Shown one piece after another: positions 45,287 through 55,205 of a stretch of DNA of 64,000 nucleotides (position 1 is its first letter; the number at the start of each line of letters is the position of its first letter). Origin of the DNA: Corynebacterium mustelae (GTDB lineage: Bacteria; Actinomycetota; Actinomycetes; Mycobacteriales; Mycobacteriaceae). A program made the position numbers and the translations under genes. Location of the stretch: the NCBI RefSeq assembly GCF_001020985.1, contig NZ_CP011542.1:2480001-2544000 (forward strand). Direction: 5' to 3'. Under the pieces are notes generated by a model. The model searched no databases. It saw nothing but the letters and a program-made list of their open reading frames with translations, and had not been told where the DNA came from.

Positions 45287-47155
45287 TTATTCAACGGTGA
45301 CGGATTTAGCCAAGTTGCGCGGCTGATCTACGTTATATCCCTTGGCTTCTGCGACGGTAGCTGCAAAGATTTGAAGCGGAACTGTGGCTAAAAGTGGCTG
45401 CATTAGCGTTGGGGCTTGAGGAATCCGAATCACATGATTGGCGTATTGCTCAACCGCATCGTCGCCTTCCTCCGCAATAACAATGGTGATAGCGCCCCGG
45501 GCACGTACCTCTTGTATGTTGGACACAACTTTGCCATGCAGCGAATCCCTCCCACGGGGAGACGGAACAATGATAAACACCGGCTGGCCTTCGTCGATAA
45601 GCGCGATCGGGCCATGTTTTAATTCACCCGCCGCGAATCCCTCGGCATGGATATAGGCTAGCTCTTTGAGTTTCAAAGCACCTTCCAACGCCACTGGGAA
45701 ACCAACGTGGCGGCCCAAAAACAGCACCGATTCCACGTCTTTCATACTGCGACCTAGTTCCTTGATCTGGTCCTCGGTGTCGATAACTGATTGAATCTTA
45801 TCCGGAATAGCACGTAGCTCATCAAGGACTTTCAGCACTTCATCGGCAAACATATTCCCGCGTAACTGCGCAAGATACAGCCCCAATACATACGATGCAG
45901 TAATCTGCGCCAAAAACGCCTTAGTGGAGGCCACTGCAATTTCCGGCCCAGCATGGGTGTAAATATTCGCATCCGCCATTCGCGGGATCGACGAACCATG
46001 CGTGTTGCAGATCGCGATAACCTTGGCCCCTTGCTCCTTGGCATGACGTACTGCCATGAGCGTATCCATGGTTTCACCAGACTGGGAAACCGCGACCACC
46101 AGGGTCTTTTCGTTCACGATAGGATCGCGATAGCGGAATTCATGGGCCAATTCCACCTCGGTGGGAATCCGGCACCAGTGCTCAATGGCGTAACGGGCAA
46201 CCTGGCCGGAATACGCGGCGGTGCCGCAAGCGATGACGATAATTTTGTCGATGGATCGCAAAATAGTTTCATCGATTCGCAATTCGTCCAAAGTCAACCG
46301 ACCTTTTTCATCGAGTCGGCCGATCAGCGTGTCACGAACCGCAGCGGGCTGATCGTGAATTTCCTTTTCCATGAAGGAATTAAAACCACCCTTTTCCGCA
46401 GCTGCCACGTCCCACTCCACCGTAAACGGCGTACCTTCAGCACTATTGCCTGCGAAATCAATGATGTGGTAAGAATCGGCGGAAATCGTAACAATTTGGT
46501 CGTTATCCATCTCCACAGCAGACTTTGTGAAGTCAATGAAACCCGAAACATCGGAGCCTAAGAAATTCTCCCCCTCACCAAGTCCGATCACCAGCGGCGA
46601 ATTCCTGCGGGCAGCAACAATGCGATCCGGGAAGTCCGCATGAACCGCCAATAAGGTGAACGCACCTTCCAGCCTGTTGCAGGTACGACGCATGGCCTCG
46701 GTGAGATCGCCAGCCTCAGCAAACTCGGCCGCCAAAACGGTCGCAGCAACTTCCGTGTCCGTTTCAGAGACGAATTCATAACCTGCCACACTAAGCTCAG
46801 ACTTTAACTCAGCGTAATTTTCGATGATTCCATTGTGAACCACCGCGAGTTTCCCACCAGCAACCACATGCGGGTGCGCATTACTGTCGGTGGGTCCACC
46901 ATGAGTAGCCCAACGGGTATGCCCAATCCCTAGCAGCGCATCCGGCAGCGGTTGACGAGAAATTTCTTCCTCTAAGGCCGCAACCTTTCCAGCTTTCTTT
47001 CGGTGCTCCACGGCTTGGTCATGCACCACGGCAATACCAGCGGAGTCATAGCCCCGGTATTCCAACCGACGCAGCCCCTCCAGTACCACATCTTCTGCAT
47101 CATGGCCACGACCAGCGATTTCAGGGTTTCCTACATATCCGACAATTCCACACAT
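45287..47155 (-). CDS. glmS: glutamine-fructose-6-phosphate aminotransferase
   Basis: Makes glucosamine-6-phosphate, the entry to cell-wall amino sugars. 622 residues, full length. MCGIVGYVG gives the N-terminal Cys nucleophile of the glutaminase domain, followed by HTRWATHGGP and NGIIENY. Two SIS isomerase domains follow (VVAVSQSGETMDTLMAVRHA; VLFLGRHVGFPVALEGALKLKE), and the end is QPRNLAKSVTVE. The start at ATG 47155 is fixed by the nucleophile Cys. No glmS ribozyme is seen upstream, as expected outside Firmicutes. Confidence 0.97.
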   Translation of the reverse strand: MCGIVGYVGNPEIAGRGHDAEDVVLEGLRRLEYRGYDSAGIAVVHDQAVEHRKKAGKVAALEEEISRQPLPDALLGIGHTRWATHGGPTDSNAHPHVVAGGKLAVVHNGIIENYAELKSELSVAGYEFVSETDTEVAATVLAAEFAEAGDLTEAMRRTCNRLEGAFTLLAVHADFPDRIVAARRNSPLVIGLGEGENFLGSDVSGFIDFTKSAVEMDNDQIVTISADSYHIIDFAGNSAEGTPFTVEWDVAAAEKGGFNSFMEKEIHDQPAAVRDTLIGRLDEKGRLTLDELRIDETILRSIDKIIVIACGTAAYSGQVARYAIEHWCRIPTEVELAHEFRYRDPIVNEKTLVVAVSQSGETMDTLMAVRHAKEQGAKVIAICNTHGSSIPRMADANIYTHAGPEIAVASTKAFLAQITASYVLGLYLAQLRGNMFADEVLKVLDELRAIPDKIQSVIDTEDQIKELGRSMKDVESVLFLGRHVGFPVALEGALKLKELAYIHAEGFAAGELKHGPIALIDEGQPVFIIVPSPRGRDSLHGKVVSNIQEVRARGAITIVIAEEGDDAVEQYANHVIRIPQAPTLMQPLLATVPLQIFAATVAEAKGYNVDQPRNLAKSVTVE

Positions 47156-47363
47156 GCGGCAATCATAGCGTATTTCCAACTCATCGCTTTTATCGAAAAC
47201 CCGAGAACACAAAAGGTCAGACGTTTTTATGAAAGCATTCTCATATAGACACCCCTCATTGTTCGTGTTTCGCGACTTTTGATAGAAGATCACCCATGGT
47301 TTCTACCGCGTCACTACCGACACTCACTGTAAGCCACGCGGTGAACACGTTAGCCGAAACCTT

Positions 47364-47425
47364 AACTCGACCTATTCGTCTACCAAGCCCCGAAACCAAC
47401 CACCACACCACGAAAAAGTCGAGTT
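47364..47425. repeat. 62-bp inverted-repeat element, copy D
   Basis: Arms AACTCGACCTATTCG and CGAAAAAGTCGAGTT, 62 bases. The interior GAAACCAACCACCACACCA and the tail ATCTAGCTGGAGATTC match copies B and A. Confidence 0.8.
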
Positions 47426-47590
47426 GCCCCTAGAACCCCAACACAAATTACCCATCTAGCTGGAGATTCCCCGCGCTTATCCCCGACTGCAGCACGGAAA
47501 TGGAGCAAGTCGGGTAAAAAATCACCTTTGCTTACCATGGCGCCATCAGGTGCTCACTCAGTCCCCTGTTTTCGTGCCACAATGTTGTCT

Positions 47591-48205
47591 ATGTCCGTTC
47601 CATGGAAAAAGATCATTCCAGCAGTCATAATCGCTGTCGTTGTTTTTATCGTCGTCATTGCGATTGCCAACTTCGCTACCACCAATCCCTCACAGCAACA
47701 GGCTGCTTCGTTCATGAGCACCCAGGAAAGAACGCAGCCGGCGTCGAAAAGCACACAACCACGCGCCGACGCAACCAACCCCAACGCGAAACAACCCAAG
47801 GCACAACCAACTGGTTCGGCAAATACCGAACCGCAGCCTGGTAATTCCGCCAAACCATATCCGTCGGAGAAAAACAGCGCACCGAAAAAGGGCTTTGAAG
47901 ACTTCCCCACCTGCGAAGTGCTGGAATTACCGGTCGAGGCGGAGGACACCATTGACGATATTTTGGCAGGCGGACCGTATCTCTATCCTCAAAATGACAA
48001 CCGCCGATTCGGAAACTACGAGCAGATCCTGCCGAAGAATAACAAAAACTACTACCGGGAATATACGGTGGAAACCCCAGGACTTCGGCATCGCGGCGAG
48101 CGCCGCATCGTCACCGGTGGCGGAACCGAAACTGATCCCGAGGTGTGGCTATATACCGATGACCACTACGAAAGTTTTTGTCTGATACCTGATGCCGAAT
48201 ATTAA
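47591..48205 (+). CDS. membrane-anchored guanyl-specific ribonuclease, RNase Sa-like
   Basis: A 204-residue protein: an N-terminal helix (residues 8-28, uncleaved or signal), an 80-residue Gln/Pro/Lys-rich linker and a C-terminal microbial RNase domain close to Streptomyces RNase Sa. It has DTIDDILAGGPYLYPQND, YYREYTVETPG and RRIVTGG. Catalytic residues by alignment are Glu157, Arg168, Arg172 and His192 (DDHYESF); Cys109 and Cys197 would form the Sa-type disulfide. It therefore acts outside the membrane on single-stranded RNA 3' of G. No barstar-like inhibitor is next to it. Start ATG 47591; ATG 47582 is possible. Confidence 0.88.
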   Translation: MSVPWKKIIPAVIIAVVVFIVVIAIANFATTNPSQQQAASFMSTQERTQPASKSTQPRADATNPNAKQPKAQPTGSANTEPQPGNSAKPYPSEKNSAPKKGFEDFPTCEVLELPVEAEDTIDDILAGGPYLYPQNDNRRFGNYEQILPKNNKNYYREYTVETPGLRHRGERRIVTGGGTETDPEVWLYTDDHYESFCLIPDAEY

Positions 48206-48231
48206 ACAATCCGCCAGCGTTATTGCCCAGA

Positions 48232-49512
48232 TTAACCCCAGAAGCTGGTTAATTCTGCCGACTGTTTAGCTAGTCTCTCCAACCGCGATTCGGTCATCGA
48301 CGCGATCTGGTCAACGATTACCCGCTGCCGGGCAGCAGGGGTTTCGGCCTCAAGCCACCAGTGCCGAAACATCGGGTCCAAAGCGCCGGGGGCGCCTGCG
48401 GTGAGATAATCCGCCACCCGGTAAATCCGGTCCCGCTGGAAACTCTGACGCTCCATGTGGGTTTTCGTGTCCATGACGTAGAGCACCGCGATGGTTTTCA
48501 GCAGGGTCACTTCAGCCATCACCTGGTCAGGAATGACCAACCGACCGTGGGCGCGGCCAATCGCGCCGATGCGGACATTATCCGGATCGGCTTTGGTCGC
48601 TTCGATCACCGCGCCGACATATCTGCCCACGAGTTCGGAGGTCATGGCCTTAAGCCCGATATGCCCTCGCAGGCTACCGTCGAATTCCGCTGCGCCGCGT
48701 ACCACCGCCAGTTCGCGTAGGTGATCGGCCGCGTCCACCATGGCTTCCGGGGTGCCGCCGAAGGCACGGGCACCTTTGTCGGCGAGGTTGGCTAATTCCA
48801 CGAAATCCCACAACACTTTCAAATCGATGCGTCCCGAGATGATCCCGTCCTCCACATCGTGTACGGAGTAGGCGATGTCGTCGGAAAAGTCCATCGTTTG
48901 GGCTTCCATTGCTGGGCTTGTATCGCCATGTCCGTCGCGCACCCAGGTGAGAATATGGCGGTCTTCATCGTAGCAGCCGTATTTCCGGTTGATACTTCCG
49001 TCCGGGTTGGTCTTGGTTACTGGGTATTTACAGGCCGCATCAAGCGCAGCACGGGTGAGGTTTAGCCCTACGGAAGTGTGGTTTGGGCTAAGTACCTTTG
49101 GTTCTAACCGGGTGAGTATGCGCAGTGTCTGGGCATTTCCTTCAAACCCACCACAGCTATCGGCAACGTCGTTCAAGGCGCGTTCACCGTTGTGTCCGTA
49201 GGGTGGGTGGCCGATGTCGTGTGTAAGTCCCGCCATTTCACACAGGTCCGCATCTAGCCCCAAACCGGTACCGATGCCACGTGCGATTTGTGCGACTTCA
49301 AGGGAATGGGTGAGTCGGGTTCGGGGGGTATCGCCATCGCGGGGACCAACCACCTGGGTTTTATCGGCTAGTCGGCGCAGCGCGGCTGAATGCAGCACCC
49401 GCGCCCGGTCGCGGGCGAAAGGGCCGCGCCCATCGGTGTGGTTAATTAAGGAGCTGCCTTTTGATGGTTCGTCGTAGATGCGAGCAACGTCGTGCGCTAA
49501 ATAGTGGTACAT
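48232..49512 (-). CDS. dgt: deoxyguanosinetriphosphate triphosphohydrolase-like protein
   Basis: A 426-residue HD-domain dNTPase that removes triphosphate from dGTP. Metal ligands are seen in RTRLTHSLEV (His), GLTHDIGHPPYGHNGERAL (His-Asp) and the late Asp of MDFSDDIAYSVHDVEDG. Usual length for the actinobacterial type. It starts ATG 49512 and is divergent from nothing near; the YdcF-like gene follows 20 bases upstream in the same direction. The dgt-dnaG neighbourhood is common in Actinobacteria. Confidence 0.93.
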   Translation of the reverse strand: MYHYLAHDVARIYDEPSKGSSLINHTDGRGPFARDRARVLHSAALRRLADKTQVVGPRDGDTPRTRLTHSLEVAQIARGIGTGLGLDADLCEMAGLTHDIGHPPYGHNGERALNDVADSCGGFEGNAQTLRILTRLEPKVLSPNHTSVGLNLTRAALDAACKYPVTKTNPDGSINRKYGCYDEDRHILTWVRDGHGDTSPAMEAQTMDFSDDIAYSVHDVEDGIISGRIDLKVLWDFVELANLADKGARAFGGTPEAMVDAADHLRELAVVRGAAEFDGSLRGHIGLKAMTSELVGRYVGAVIEATKADPDNVRIGAIGRAHGRLVIPDQVMAEVTLLKTIAVLYVMDTKTHMERQSFQRDRIYRVADYLTAGAPGALDPMFRHWWLEAETPAARQRVIVDQIASMTESRLERLAKQSAELTSFWG

Positions 49513-49532
49513 GCTTTAAAGTGAAGCTTTCG

Positions 49533-50210
49533 TTATTGTGCGCGGAGTTTTTCGTGGCGGGCTACCCGGGATGGCCGTAAAAGTCCCTGAGCGTAACGAA
49601 GCCAATCTTCGATAACGGCTGCTATGCGGCGGCCAAAAACGGCGTGGCTTGCGACAACAAGCAATCCGCCTAATTCGTGACTGAGGCTTAAAAACCACGA
49701 TTTTGTGGGAAAGGTGGTGGGACAGTACGGGGTCGGTGAGGATATTGCGTTAATTCCCACCAGCCGGGCAAGCACTTCAGCGCGCAGAGCGTGATGCGGA
49801 TCAGTAACGATCAGTGCCCTGCCAACCACGTGAGGCTTCAGCGCCAGATAGGAACCCAACGTGTCGTTTCCTTCTGGGACTGCAATCATGCAATCGGGAT
49901 CGACTTTGGCTTTAAGCAGTGTGGTACGACCAACTTCCGCCTCGGTGAATGTATCACCGGGAAGGTTTCCGCCGACGGTGATGATGGTTTGGGTTTGATG
50001 TTGGTGCCATAATTCGGCGGCCCAGCGGAGTCGAGCGGCGAATTGCCTGCCTGGGATTCCGTTGTATTGTGCTGTCCCCAAAACGATAATAGTGCCGTAT
50101 GCAGTGCGAGTTTTATTGGTAGGTCGGAAATGTCCACGGCTAATGATGCCGACCAGTGCGGTACCGATTACGGCTAGTGTGGTGTTAGAAATCACCCGGA
50201 GCGCCTTCAT
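49533..50210 (-). CDS. YdcF-like DUF218 membrane protein
   Basis: A 225-residue protein with an N-terminal helix (LAVIGTALVGIISRG) and a DUF218/ElyC-SanA domain: AYGTIIVLGTAQYNGIPG, IITVGGNLPGDTFTEAEVG and the late DPHHALRAEVLARLVG. Members are thought to work in envelope polysaccharide metabolism; the reaction is uncertain. The ATG at 50210 (MKALRVISNTTLAVIG) is chosen; a long upstream extension would cross the divergent TPM gene. It runs towards dgt and may be co-transcribed with it. Confidence 0.82.
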   Translation of the reverse strand: MKALRVISNTTLAVIGTALVGIISRGHFRPTNKTRTAYGTIIVLGTAQYNGIPGRQFAARLRWAAELWHQHQTQTIITVGGNLPGDTFTEAEVGRTTLLKAKVDPDCMIAVPEGNDTLGSYLALKPHVVGRALIVTDPHHALRAEVLARLVGINAISSPTPYCPTTFPTKSWFLSLSHELGGLLVVASHAVFGRRIAAVIEDWLRYAQGLLRPSRVARHEKLRAQ

Positions 50211-50289
50211 AGTTGTAAATCGTAGTGGTTTTTGCCTGTTGCTGGCACTTATGGCTGCCGTGTCGGCCGGTGCGACTATCCTGTATGAC

Positions 50290-52377
50290 ATGAATCCTTT
50301 TGCTTTAGCTTTTCGACGCCTCACCGTCCGCCGCCTCGGCACGGTAGTGGCCATCGCCGCCGCACCAGTTGTGGTTAGTGGGCTAGGAAATCCGCTTGCT
50401 GCGGCGGACACAATTACGGTTATTGCCCAGAGTTCGTCGGTCTCAGTGACAGACGATTCAGGCCGGTTGTCAGAATCCGACATCAGCACCATAGAAGACG
50501 CCGCCAGAGAGTATTCCCGCCAAACTGGGGGCGCAGTGTCAATCGCGTTTGTTACTGATGCTTCTGGCACCGATCCGGTTTATTACGCGGAGCAACAACG
50601 CGACAGCATGGGTTCGGGACGATACGACATTGCCCTAGCAGTCGCCGACAGCACATATGGGGTGGCTTTTTCCAACCCATTTACAAATTCGGAAACTGTG
50701 CAGATTGAGAACGCCACTCAAGGAAAATTAGCGGACGGAGACTTCCCAGGGGCAGCTTTGACCTTTATCTCCACTGCTTCCGAGATTGCTAGCGGAAGGG
50801 CACCTGGTGGCGTCGGCGGCTCCGGTACCACCGGCAGTGGTGCGTCGGGAAGCGACGGAGCGGGTGCTGGCGCGGTTATTGGCGGAGTTGGCGCGCTCGC
50901 TCTCGCCGGTGGCGGCATTGCCTACGCGGCTAAACGACGCCGGAAGCAGGAACAATCCTATACCGAGGCGACTATCCAGCAGCTTGATGCAACGGACTCC
51001 ACTTCGGTGGCGCAGCTGGATATTCGATCTTTGGAAAAACTCGCTGAGGAAGAACTGGTCAGCACTGATGAGTCCATTCGCGCGGCTCGGGCGGAGTTAG
51101 ATCTTGCCGTGGCGGAATTTGGGGCGGAGCGCACCCGCAATTTCACCCGCGCTATGAACCATTCCACCACAACTTTGCAGAAGGCCTTCGCGCTCAAGCA
51201 GCGAGTTGATAGCCGCCAGTATGCCAACGAGATCGAAAAACGAGCTTTATTGGCCGAGATCGTATCCAGTTGCGCCCAAGCCGATGATGCCCTTGATAAA
51301 GAAGCAGAATCTTTTGCGCAGATGCGGGACTTACTTGTCAATGCACCAGCAGCACTTGACCGGCTCACCCAAACCACCATTGACCTACGCACCCGTTTAC
51401 CTAAAGCTACTGAGCAGTTAGCAGAACTGAACCGCACCTATCCGGCTGAAACATTGACATCAATTGCAGGCAACGTTGATATTGCCACCGCAGCGATAGA
51501 CGAGGTGGAAGCAAATGTGACTAGGGGGCGTGAATTAGCTGCGCTTCCGGCTGGCGAGCAAGGCGGATTGGTCGATGTTATTCGCTACGCCGAAACAGCT
51601 GCTGATACTGCAAACCGGATGCTAGCTGCGGTGGAAAACGCCCAATCCGATATTGCTGCAGCCAAGGTCGGATTGCCTGCGATTATCAAGGAAGTACGTG
51701 ACGAGATCGCTGAAGCGAAGTCCATCAAGGCTCAAGGCACCGGGCAGGGCACTGAGCTTAATTGGGAGGCAGTAGATGGCACGGTCGCCCGGGCCGAAAC
51801 CGCGCTGGAGCAGGCCATGAGTATTCAAAGCTCCGATCCGCTTTCGGCATGGACCCAATTAACTGACATTGACTCCCAATTGGACGAGATGCTCGATCAG
51901 ATCCGCGCCGGTACCACAGACCATGCCCGCTTACTTCAGGTCTATGACCAACAGTTTGCCGCCGCAACATCAGCAGTGCGGGCTGCCCAAGATTTCATTT
52001 CCACCCGCGGCAAATACGTCCAAGCTGGAGCGCGAACCAAACTTGCCGAGGCAGAACGACTCTATGCCCAAGCCCAGCAACTACGAACCAGTCAAACCCG
52101 TACCGCTATCAATCATGCGCGTTCTGCCACCTCAACCGCCCAGCAGGCGCTGCGGGACGCACAGCGCGACGTCAATTCCCACAACCGATACAGCAGCGGC
52201 GGCGGATCCAATACTGCAGGTTTCATCGCTGGTGTTGTGCTAAGCGAGCTCCTTGATAGCCGAGGCCGCAGCGGCTTCGGTGGTGGATTCGGCGGCGGCG
52301 GTTTTGGCGGCGGCGGCATTTCCCGCGGCGGTGGTTTCGGTGGTGGTGGCGGTATCTCGCGTGGCGGTAGCTTCTAG
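50290..52377 (+). CDS. TPM-domain protein with coiled coil and glycine-rich tail
   Basis: A 695-residue surface protein: signal peptide (to about residue 37, VVVSGLGNPLAAAD), an extracytoplasmic TPM domain (about 40-165; TIEDAAREYSRQTGGAVSIAFV), a Gly/Ser linker, a membrane helix (AGAVIGGVGALALAGGGIAY near 195-215), then a 400-residue cytoplasmic helical part with regular Ala/Glu/Arg heptads, and a C-terminal tail GFGGGFGGGG...ISRGG. TPM proteins occur in photosystem repair and in actinobacterial envelopes; here the role is unknown. The start at ATG 50290 is followed by a perfect 13-mer GCTTTTCGACGCC (50308-50320). Confidence 0.88.
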   Translation: MNPFALAFRRLTVRRLGTVVAIAAAPVVVSGLGNPLAAADTITVIAQSSSVSVTDDSGRLSESDISTIEDAAREYSRQTGGAVSIAFVTDASGTDPVYYAEQQRDSMGSGRYDIALAVADSTYGVAFSNPFTNSETVQIENATQGKLADGDFPGAALTFISTASEIASGRAPGGVGGSGTTGSGASGSDGAGAGAVIGGVGALALAGGGIAYAAKRRRKQEQSYTEATIQQLDATDSTSVAQLDIRSLEKLAEEELVSTDESIRAARAELDLAVAEFGAERTRNFTRAMNHSTTTLQKAFALKQRVDSRQYANEIEKRALLAEIVSSCAQADDALDKEAESFAQMRDLLVNAPAALDRLTQTTIDLRTRLPKATEQLAELNRTYPAETLTSIAGNVDIATAAIDEVEANVTRGRELAALPAGEQGGLVDVIRYAETAADTANRMLAAVENAQSDIAAAKVGLPAIIKEVRDEIAEAKSIKAQGTGQGTELNWEAVDGTVARAETALEQAMSIQSSDPLSAWTQLTDIDSQLDEMLDQIRAGTTDHARLLQVYDQQFAAATSAVRAAQDFISTRGKYVQAGARTKLAEAERLYAQAQQLRTSQTRTAINHARSATSTAQQALRDAQRDVNSHNRYSSGGGSNTAGFIAGVVLSELLDSRGRSGFGGGFGGGGFGGGGISRGGGFGGGGGISRGGSF

Positions 52378-52844
52378 TACCGGAGGTTTTTCACGGCTGC
52401 GTCGATGAGAACGCAGCCGTAGCTGAAAAATGCTAGGTCAGCCACGGGCACTGAGACGGCGTCGAAAAGCGAAACCTCCACCACACCGGAAATTTTCGTT
52501 CTAATTTTCCCCAACGCCTCTCCAGTTTCCGAACGTATCGTCCGGGTTGTTCGCCACAGCGAATCGCGCTCTAGAGTATATTTCCGATCACCGCAGGTAA
52601 CTTGCAGTAACCGCACGGTCATGGACGCCTTGCGCAGGGTGAATACCTTTCCGCCGTCACTGGTGGCACGCAACCGCGCAACCCCCATACCAGTACCCAC
52701 TGCGGATTCAAGTAATAATTGGTTGCCGTTAACTACCAATAAATCCGCATTAACGTGGGCGATTACCTGACCATTGTGGGCTCGCAGCTCGTTATCGACC
52801 CACGAAAGCGGCGAAAGTGAAGAATTCGTTGCAGTTTCCATCAC
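52374..52844 (-). CDS. hypothetical protein, possibly tubby/LURP-one-like fold
   Basis: A 156-residue beta-rich protein, for example VIAHVNADLLVVNGNQLLLES, KVFTLRKASMTVRLLQVTCGDRKYTLERD and IRTKISGVVEVSLFD. The pattern of alternating strands with a hydrophobic end (LAFFSYGCVLIDAAV) resembles the tubby-like/LURP-one barrel, without certainty. It ends four bases into the TPM gene and follows the 182-residue gene by three bases, so it is the second gene of that unit. Confidence 0.65.
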   Translation of the reverse strand: MMETATNSSLSPLSWVDNELRAHNGQVIAHVNADLLVVNGNQLLLESAVGTGMGVARLRATSDGGKVFTLRKASMTVRLLQVTCGDRKYTLERDSLWRTTRTIRSETGEALGKIRTKISGVVEVSLFDAVSVPVADLAFFSYGCVLIDAAVKNLRY

Positions 52845-52847
52845 TTT

Positions 52848-53396
52848 CTAAAGTAGAGCAAAAACCACAATCGGGATGATGAGCAGCAAACTCACCGTTA
52901 AAATCAATGTACTAGAGCCGAGCTTGGCTTCAAGTGCGGTTCGGGTTACCCACGATAAAAACACCCGCTCAGAGTGGTTTAATCCAGCTTCTGGCTCAAA
53001 TTCCGTGATGGAACGGCGCACCCCGTTGTTGCCGCCGGAGAATTGCCCAAGTTTGACATCGGCGGAATCAACATACACCCAATCGGCGCCGCCTTCGTTT
53101 ACAGCAGTAACGGTTTTGCCACCCAAGTCAACATTGATTCGTTTTGCCCGGCTAAAGGTTTTCCCAGTCGCCACAGCCTGGTAAGCCGTTCCATCCGGCA
53201 GCGCTGCCGTGATCGTGTTGCCATCATGTGTGAGCCGCCAGGTATCCGAGCCCACCGTAGCCACATTGGCTTCGGCAGCTTCGGCGGAGATCACCTGTGG
53301 AAACGTTGCGATTTCCGCATCGGCGTCGTCATGTAAATGCACGACGGCTTCGCCTTTTACTTTTCGACGATCACACCACGCCGTGTAATTCATCAT
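52848..53396 (-). CDS. hypothetical tail-anchored protein
   Basis: A 182-residue soluble beta-rich protein (MMNYTAWCDRRKVKGEAVVH...) with a single C-terminal membrane helix STLILTVSLLLIIPIVVFAL, so it is tail-anchored with most of the chain in the cytoplasm. Strand patterns resemble those of its partner and suggest the same fold. The ATG at 53396 has AAAGGATC upstream. Convergent order and tight spacing suggest a role beside the TPM protein, unproven. Confidence 0.65.
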   Translation of the reverse strand: MMNYTAWCDRRKVKGEAVVHLHDDADAEIATFPQVISAEAAEANVATVGSDTWRLTHDGNTITAALPDGTAYQAVATGKTFSRAKRINVDLGGKTVTAVNEGGADWVYVDSADVKLGQFSGGNNGVRRSITEFEPEAGLNHSERVFLSWVTRTALEAKLGSSTLILTVSLLLIIPIVVFALL

Positions 53397-53408
53397 GATC
53401 CTTTTCTT

Positions 53409-54794
53409 CTAGCAGCCAATCAGGCGGGCAGCAAGATAGGCTTCAAGATCGGCAATCTTCACCCGCTCCTGTTGCATCGTATCGCGCTCACGCACCGTAA
53501 CAGCTTGATCTTCCAAAGTGTCAAAATCGACTGTGACACAGAATGGCGTACCAATTTCATCCTGACGGCGATACCTGCGACCAATCGCACCAGAGGTGTC
53601 ATAGTCGATACTCCACAACTTACGCAGCTCAGAAGCAATCTTTTCTGCAGTTGGGGTTAAGGTATCTTTCTTAGACAGTGGCAACACCGCAACCTTGATT
53701 GGCGCCAACCTGCGATCCAGGCGCAATACCACGCGCTTGTCTACGCCACCCTTAGCGTTAGGAGCTTCGTCCTCATGGTAGGCATCACACAGAAATGCCA
53801 TCATCGCACGAGTCAAACCGAAAGATGGCTCGATAACATGCGGGACGTAGCGGGTATCAGTATTCGGATCGAAATAAGTGAGGTCTTCGCCTGAGTGTTC
53901 AATGTGGCACCCTAAATCGTAATCGGTGCGGTTAGCAACACCCATAAGTTCGCCCCATTCGGAGCCCTGGAACCCGAAGCGGTACTCGAAGTCGATGGTG
54001 CCTGCGGAATAGTGCGCCCGCTCCTCTTCCGGAACATCGAACTGGCGGATATTGTCTGGGTTGATACCAAGATCAATAAACCAATCCCAACACGCCTGCA
54101 CCCATTCATCGAACTTCTCTTGTGCCTGCTCAGGGGGAACGAAGTATTCGATCTCCATCTGTTCAAATTCGCGGGTGCGGAAAATGAAATTACCTGGTGT
54201 AATTTCATTTCGGAACGCTTTACCCACCTGTCCGATACCAAATGGTGGCTTCATACGAGCCGTCGTCATGACGTTTTTGAAGTTAATGAAAATCCCCTGG
54301 GCGGTTTCCGGGCGCATGTAATGCAAACCCTGCTCATTATCCACTGGCCCCAAGAATGTCTTCATCAAACCGGAGAACATTTGCGGCTCGGTCCATTTTC
54401 CTGGCTGGCCAGTTTCCGGGTCCGGCACATCTGCCAACCCATTTGCAGGTGGATGTCCGTGCTTCGCCTCATAGGCCTCCAACAAGTGATCGGCCCGATA
54501 CCGCTTATGGGTATGCAGCGATTCCACCAGCGGGTCAGTAAATGTAGCAACGTGGCCAGAGGCTTCCCACACTTGGCGCGGCAAAATAATTGAAGAATCT
54601 AAACCAACCATGTCAGCCCGACCCTGGACAAAGGTACGCCACCAGTGCTTTTTGATATTTTCCTTCAATTCCACACCAAGCGGACCGTAGTCCCATGCAG
54701 ATCGGGTTCCGCCGTAGATTTCACCACAGGGATAGACCAATCCGCGACGCTTGCACAGATTGACGACGGTATCAATGACACTGTTTTCTGCCAT
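53409..54794 (-). CDS. glyS: glycyl-tRNA synthetase, class II homodimeric
   Basis: Charges tRNA-Gly. 461 residues. The class II motifs are readable: motif 1 near [19 protein letters not shown], motif 2 in [15 protein letters not shown], motif 3 in [14 protein letters not shown]. The C-terminal anticodon domain has [20 protein letters not shown]. Beginning [29 protein letters not shown] is typical of the bacterial dimeric form. It stands divergent from the SmtB-Zur pair as in mycobacteria. No T-box could be confirmed upstream. Confidence 0.97.
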   Translation of the reverse strand: MAENSVIDTVVNLCKRRGLVYPCGEIYGGTRSAWDYGPLGVELKENIKKHWWRTFVQGRADMVGLDSSIILPRQVWEASGHVATFTDPLVESLHTHKRYRADHLLEAYEAKHGHPPANGLADVPDPETGQPGKWTEPQMFSGLMKTFLGPVDNEQGLHYMRPETAQGIFINFKNVMTTARMKPPFGIGQVGKAFRNEITPGNFIFRTREFEQMEIEYFVPPEQAQEKFDEWVQACWDWFIDLGINPDNIRQFDVPEEERAHYSAGTIDFEYRFGFQGSEWGELMGVANRTDYDLGCHIEHSGEDLTYFDPNTDTRYVPHVIEPSFGLTRAMMAFLCDAYHEDEAPNAKGGVDKRVVLRLDRRLAPIKVAVLPLSKKDTLTPTAEKIASELRKLWSIDYDTSGAIGRRYRRQDEIGTPFCVTVDFDTLEDQAVTVRERDTMQQERVKIADLEAYLAARLIGC

Positions 54795-55030
54795 GTGTGA
54801 AATCTCCTTGAATTATTCTTCTGGCCACCTTGAGCCAGGTAACTTGATTACCTTCTTACATAGAAGGCGACCACCGGCGGTCATCGCCTGACATGAGCTT
54901 TGCCGCGACAAGCTTTTTAGCAAGGCACAACAGCTATGAATAAGCAACGGTACTTACTGTACTATTTTTGCCTAGGTTTTTCGCTTTCGCTTAGTGCTAC
55001 TACATCACAGCACACATTCCAGGAGCCACC

Positions 55031-55132
55031 ATGCCTTCAGAGAAGCCGGATCAGCCGTCAAGGCGTGCCCTACACAAAGATTCCCCTCAATCCACTAGCA
55101 AGAAATTTGCTACTAATAGATCATTCAAATAA
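55031..55132 (+). CDS. possible 33-residue basic small protein
   Basis: ATG 55031 sits five bases behind AGGAG and reads MPSEKPDQPSRRALHKDSPQ then STSKKFATNRSFK and a stop. It is very basic and followed 45 bases later by a 10-bp perfect hairpin. Such a small gene is plausible but could be chance. Confidence 0.35.
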   Translation: MPSEKPDQPSRRALHKDSPQSTSKKFATNRSFK

Positions 55133-55177
55133 TCCCCCAATGGAATATATGTGACAAAATCCATGTATTAACAAAAC

Positions 55178-55205
55178 GGAATCACCCACACTTTGGGGTG
55201 ATTCC
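55178..55205. terminator. strong hairpin, possible terminator
   Basis: GGAATCACCC pairs perfectly with GGGTGATTCC. It lacks a T run on the plus strand but has GTTTTGTT on the minus strand. Confidence 0.45.

Noticed and set aside
47156..47300. glmS ribozyme ahead of glmS
   Set aside because: No conserved core is visible and the class is not expected in Actinobacteria.
54795..55030. T-box or riboswitch ahead of glyS
   Set aside because: No T-box core sequence or specifier stem could be found; only generic hairpins.
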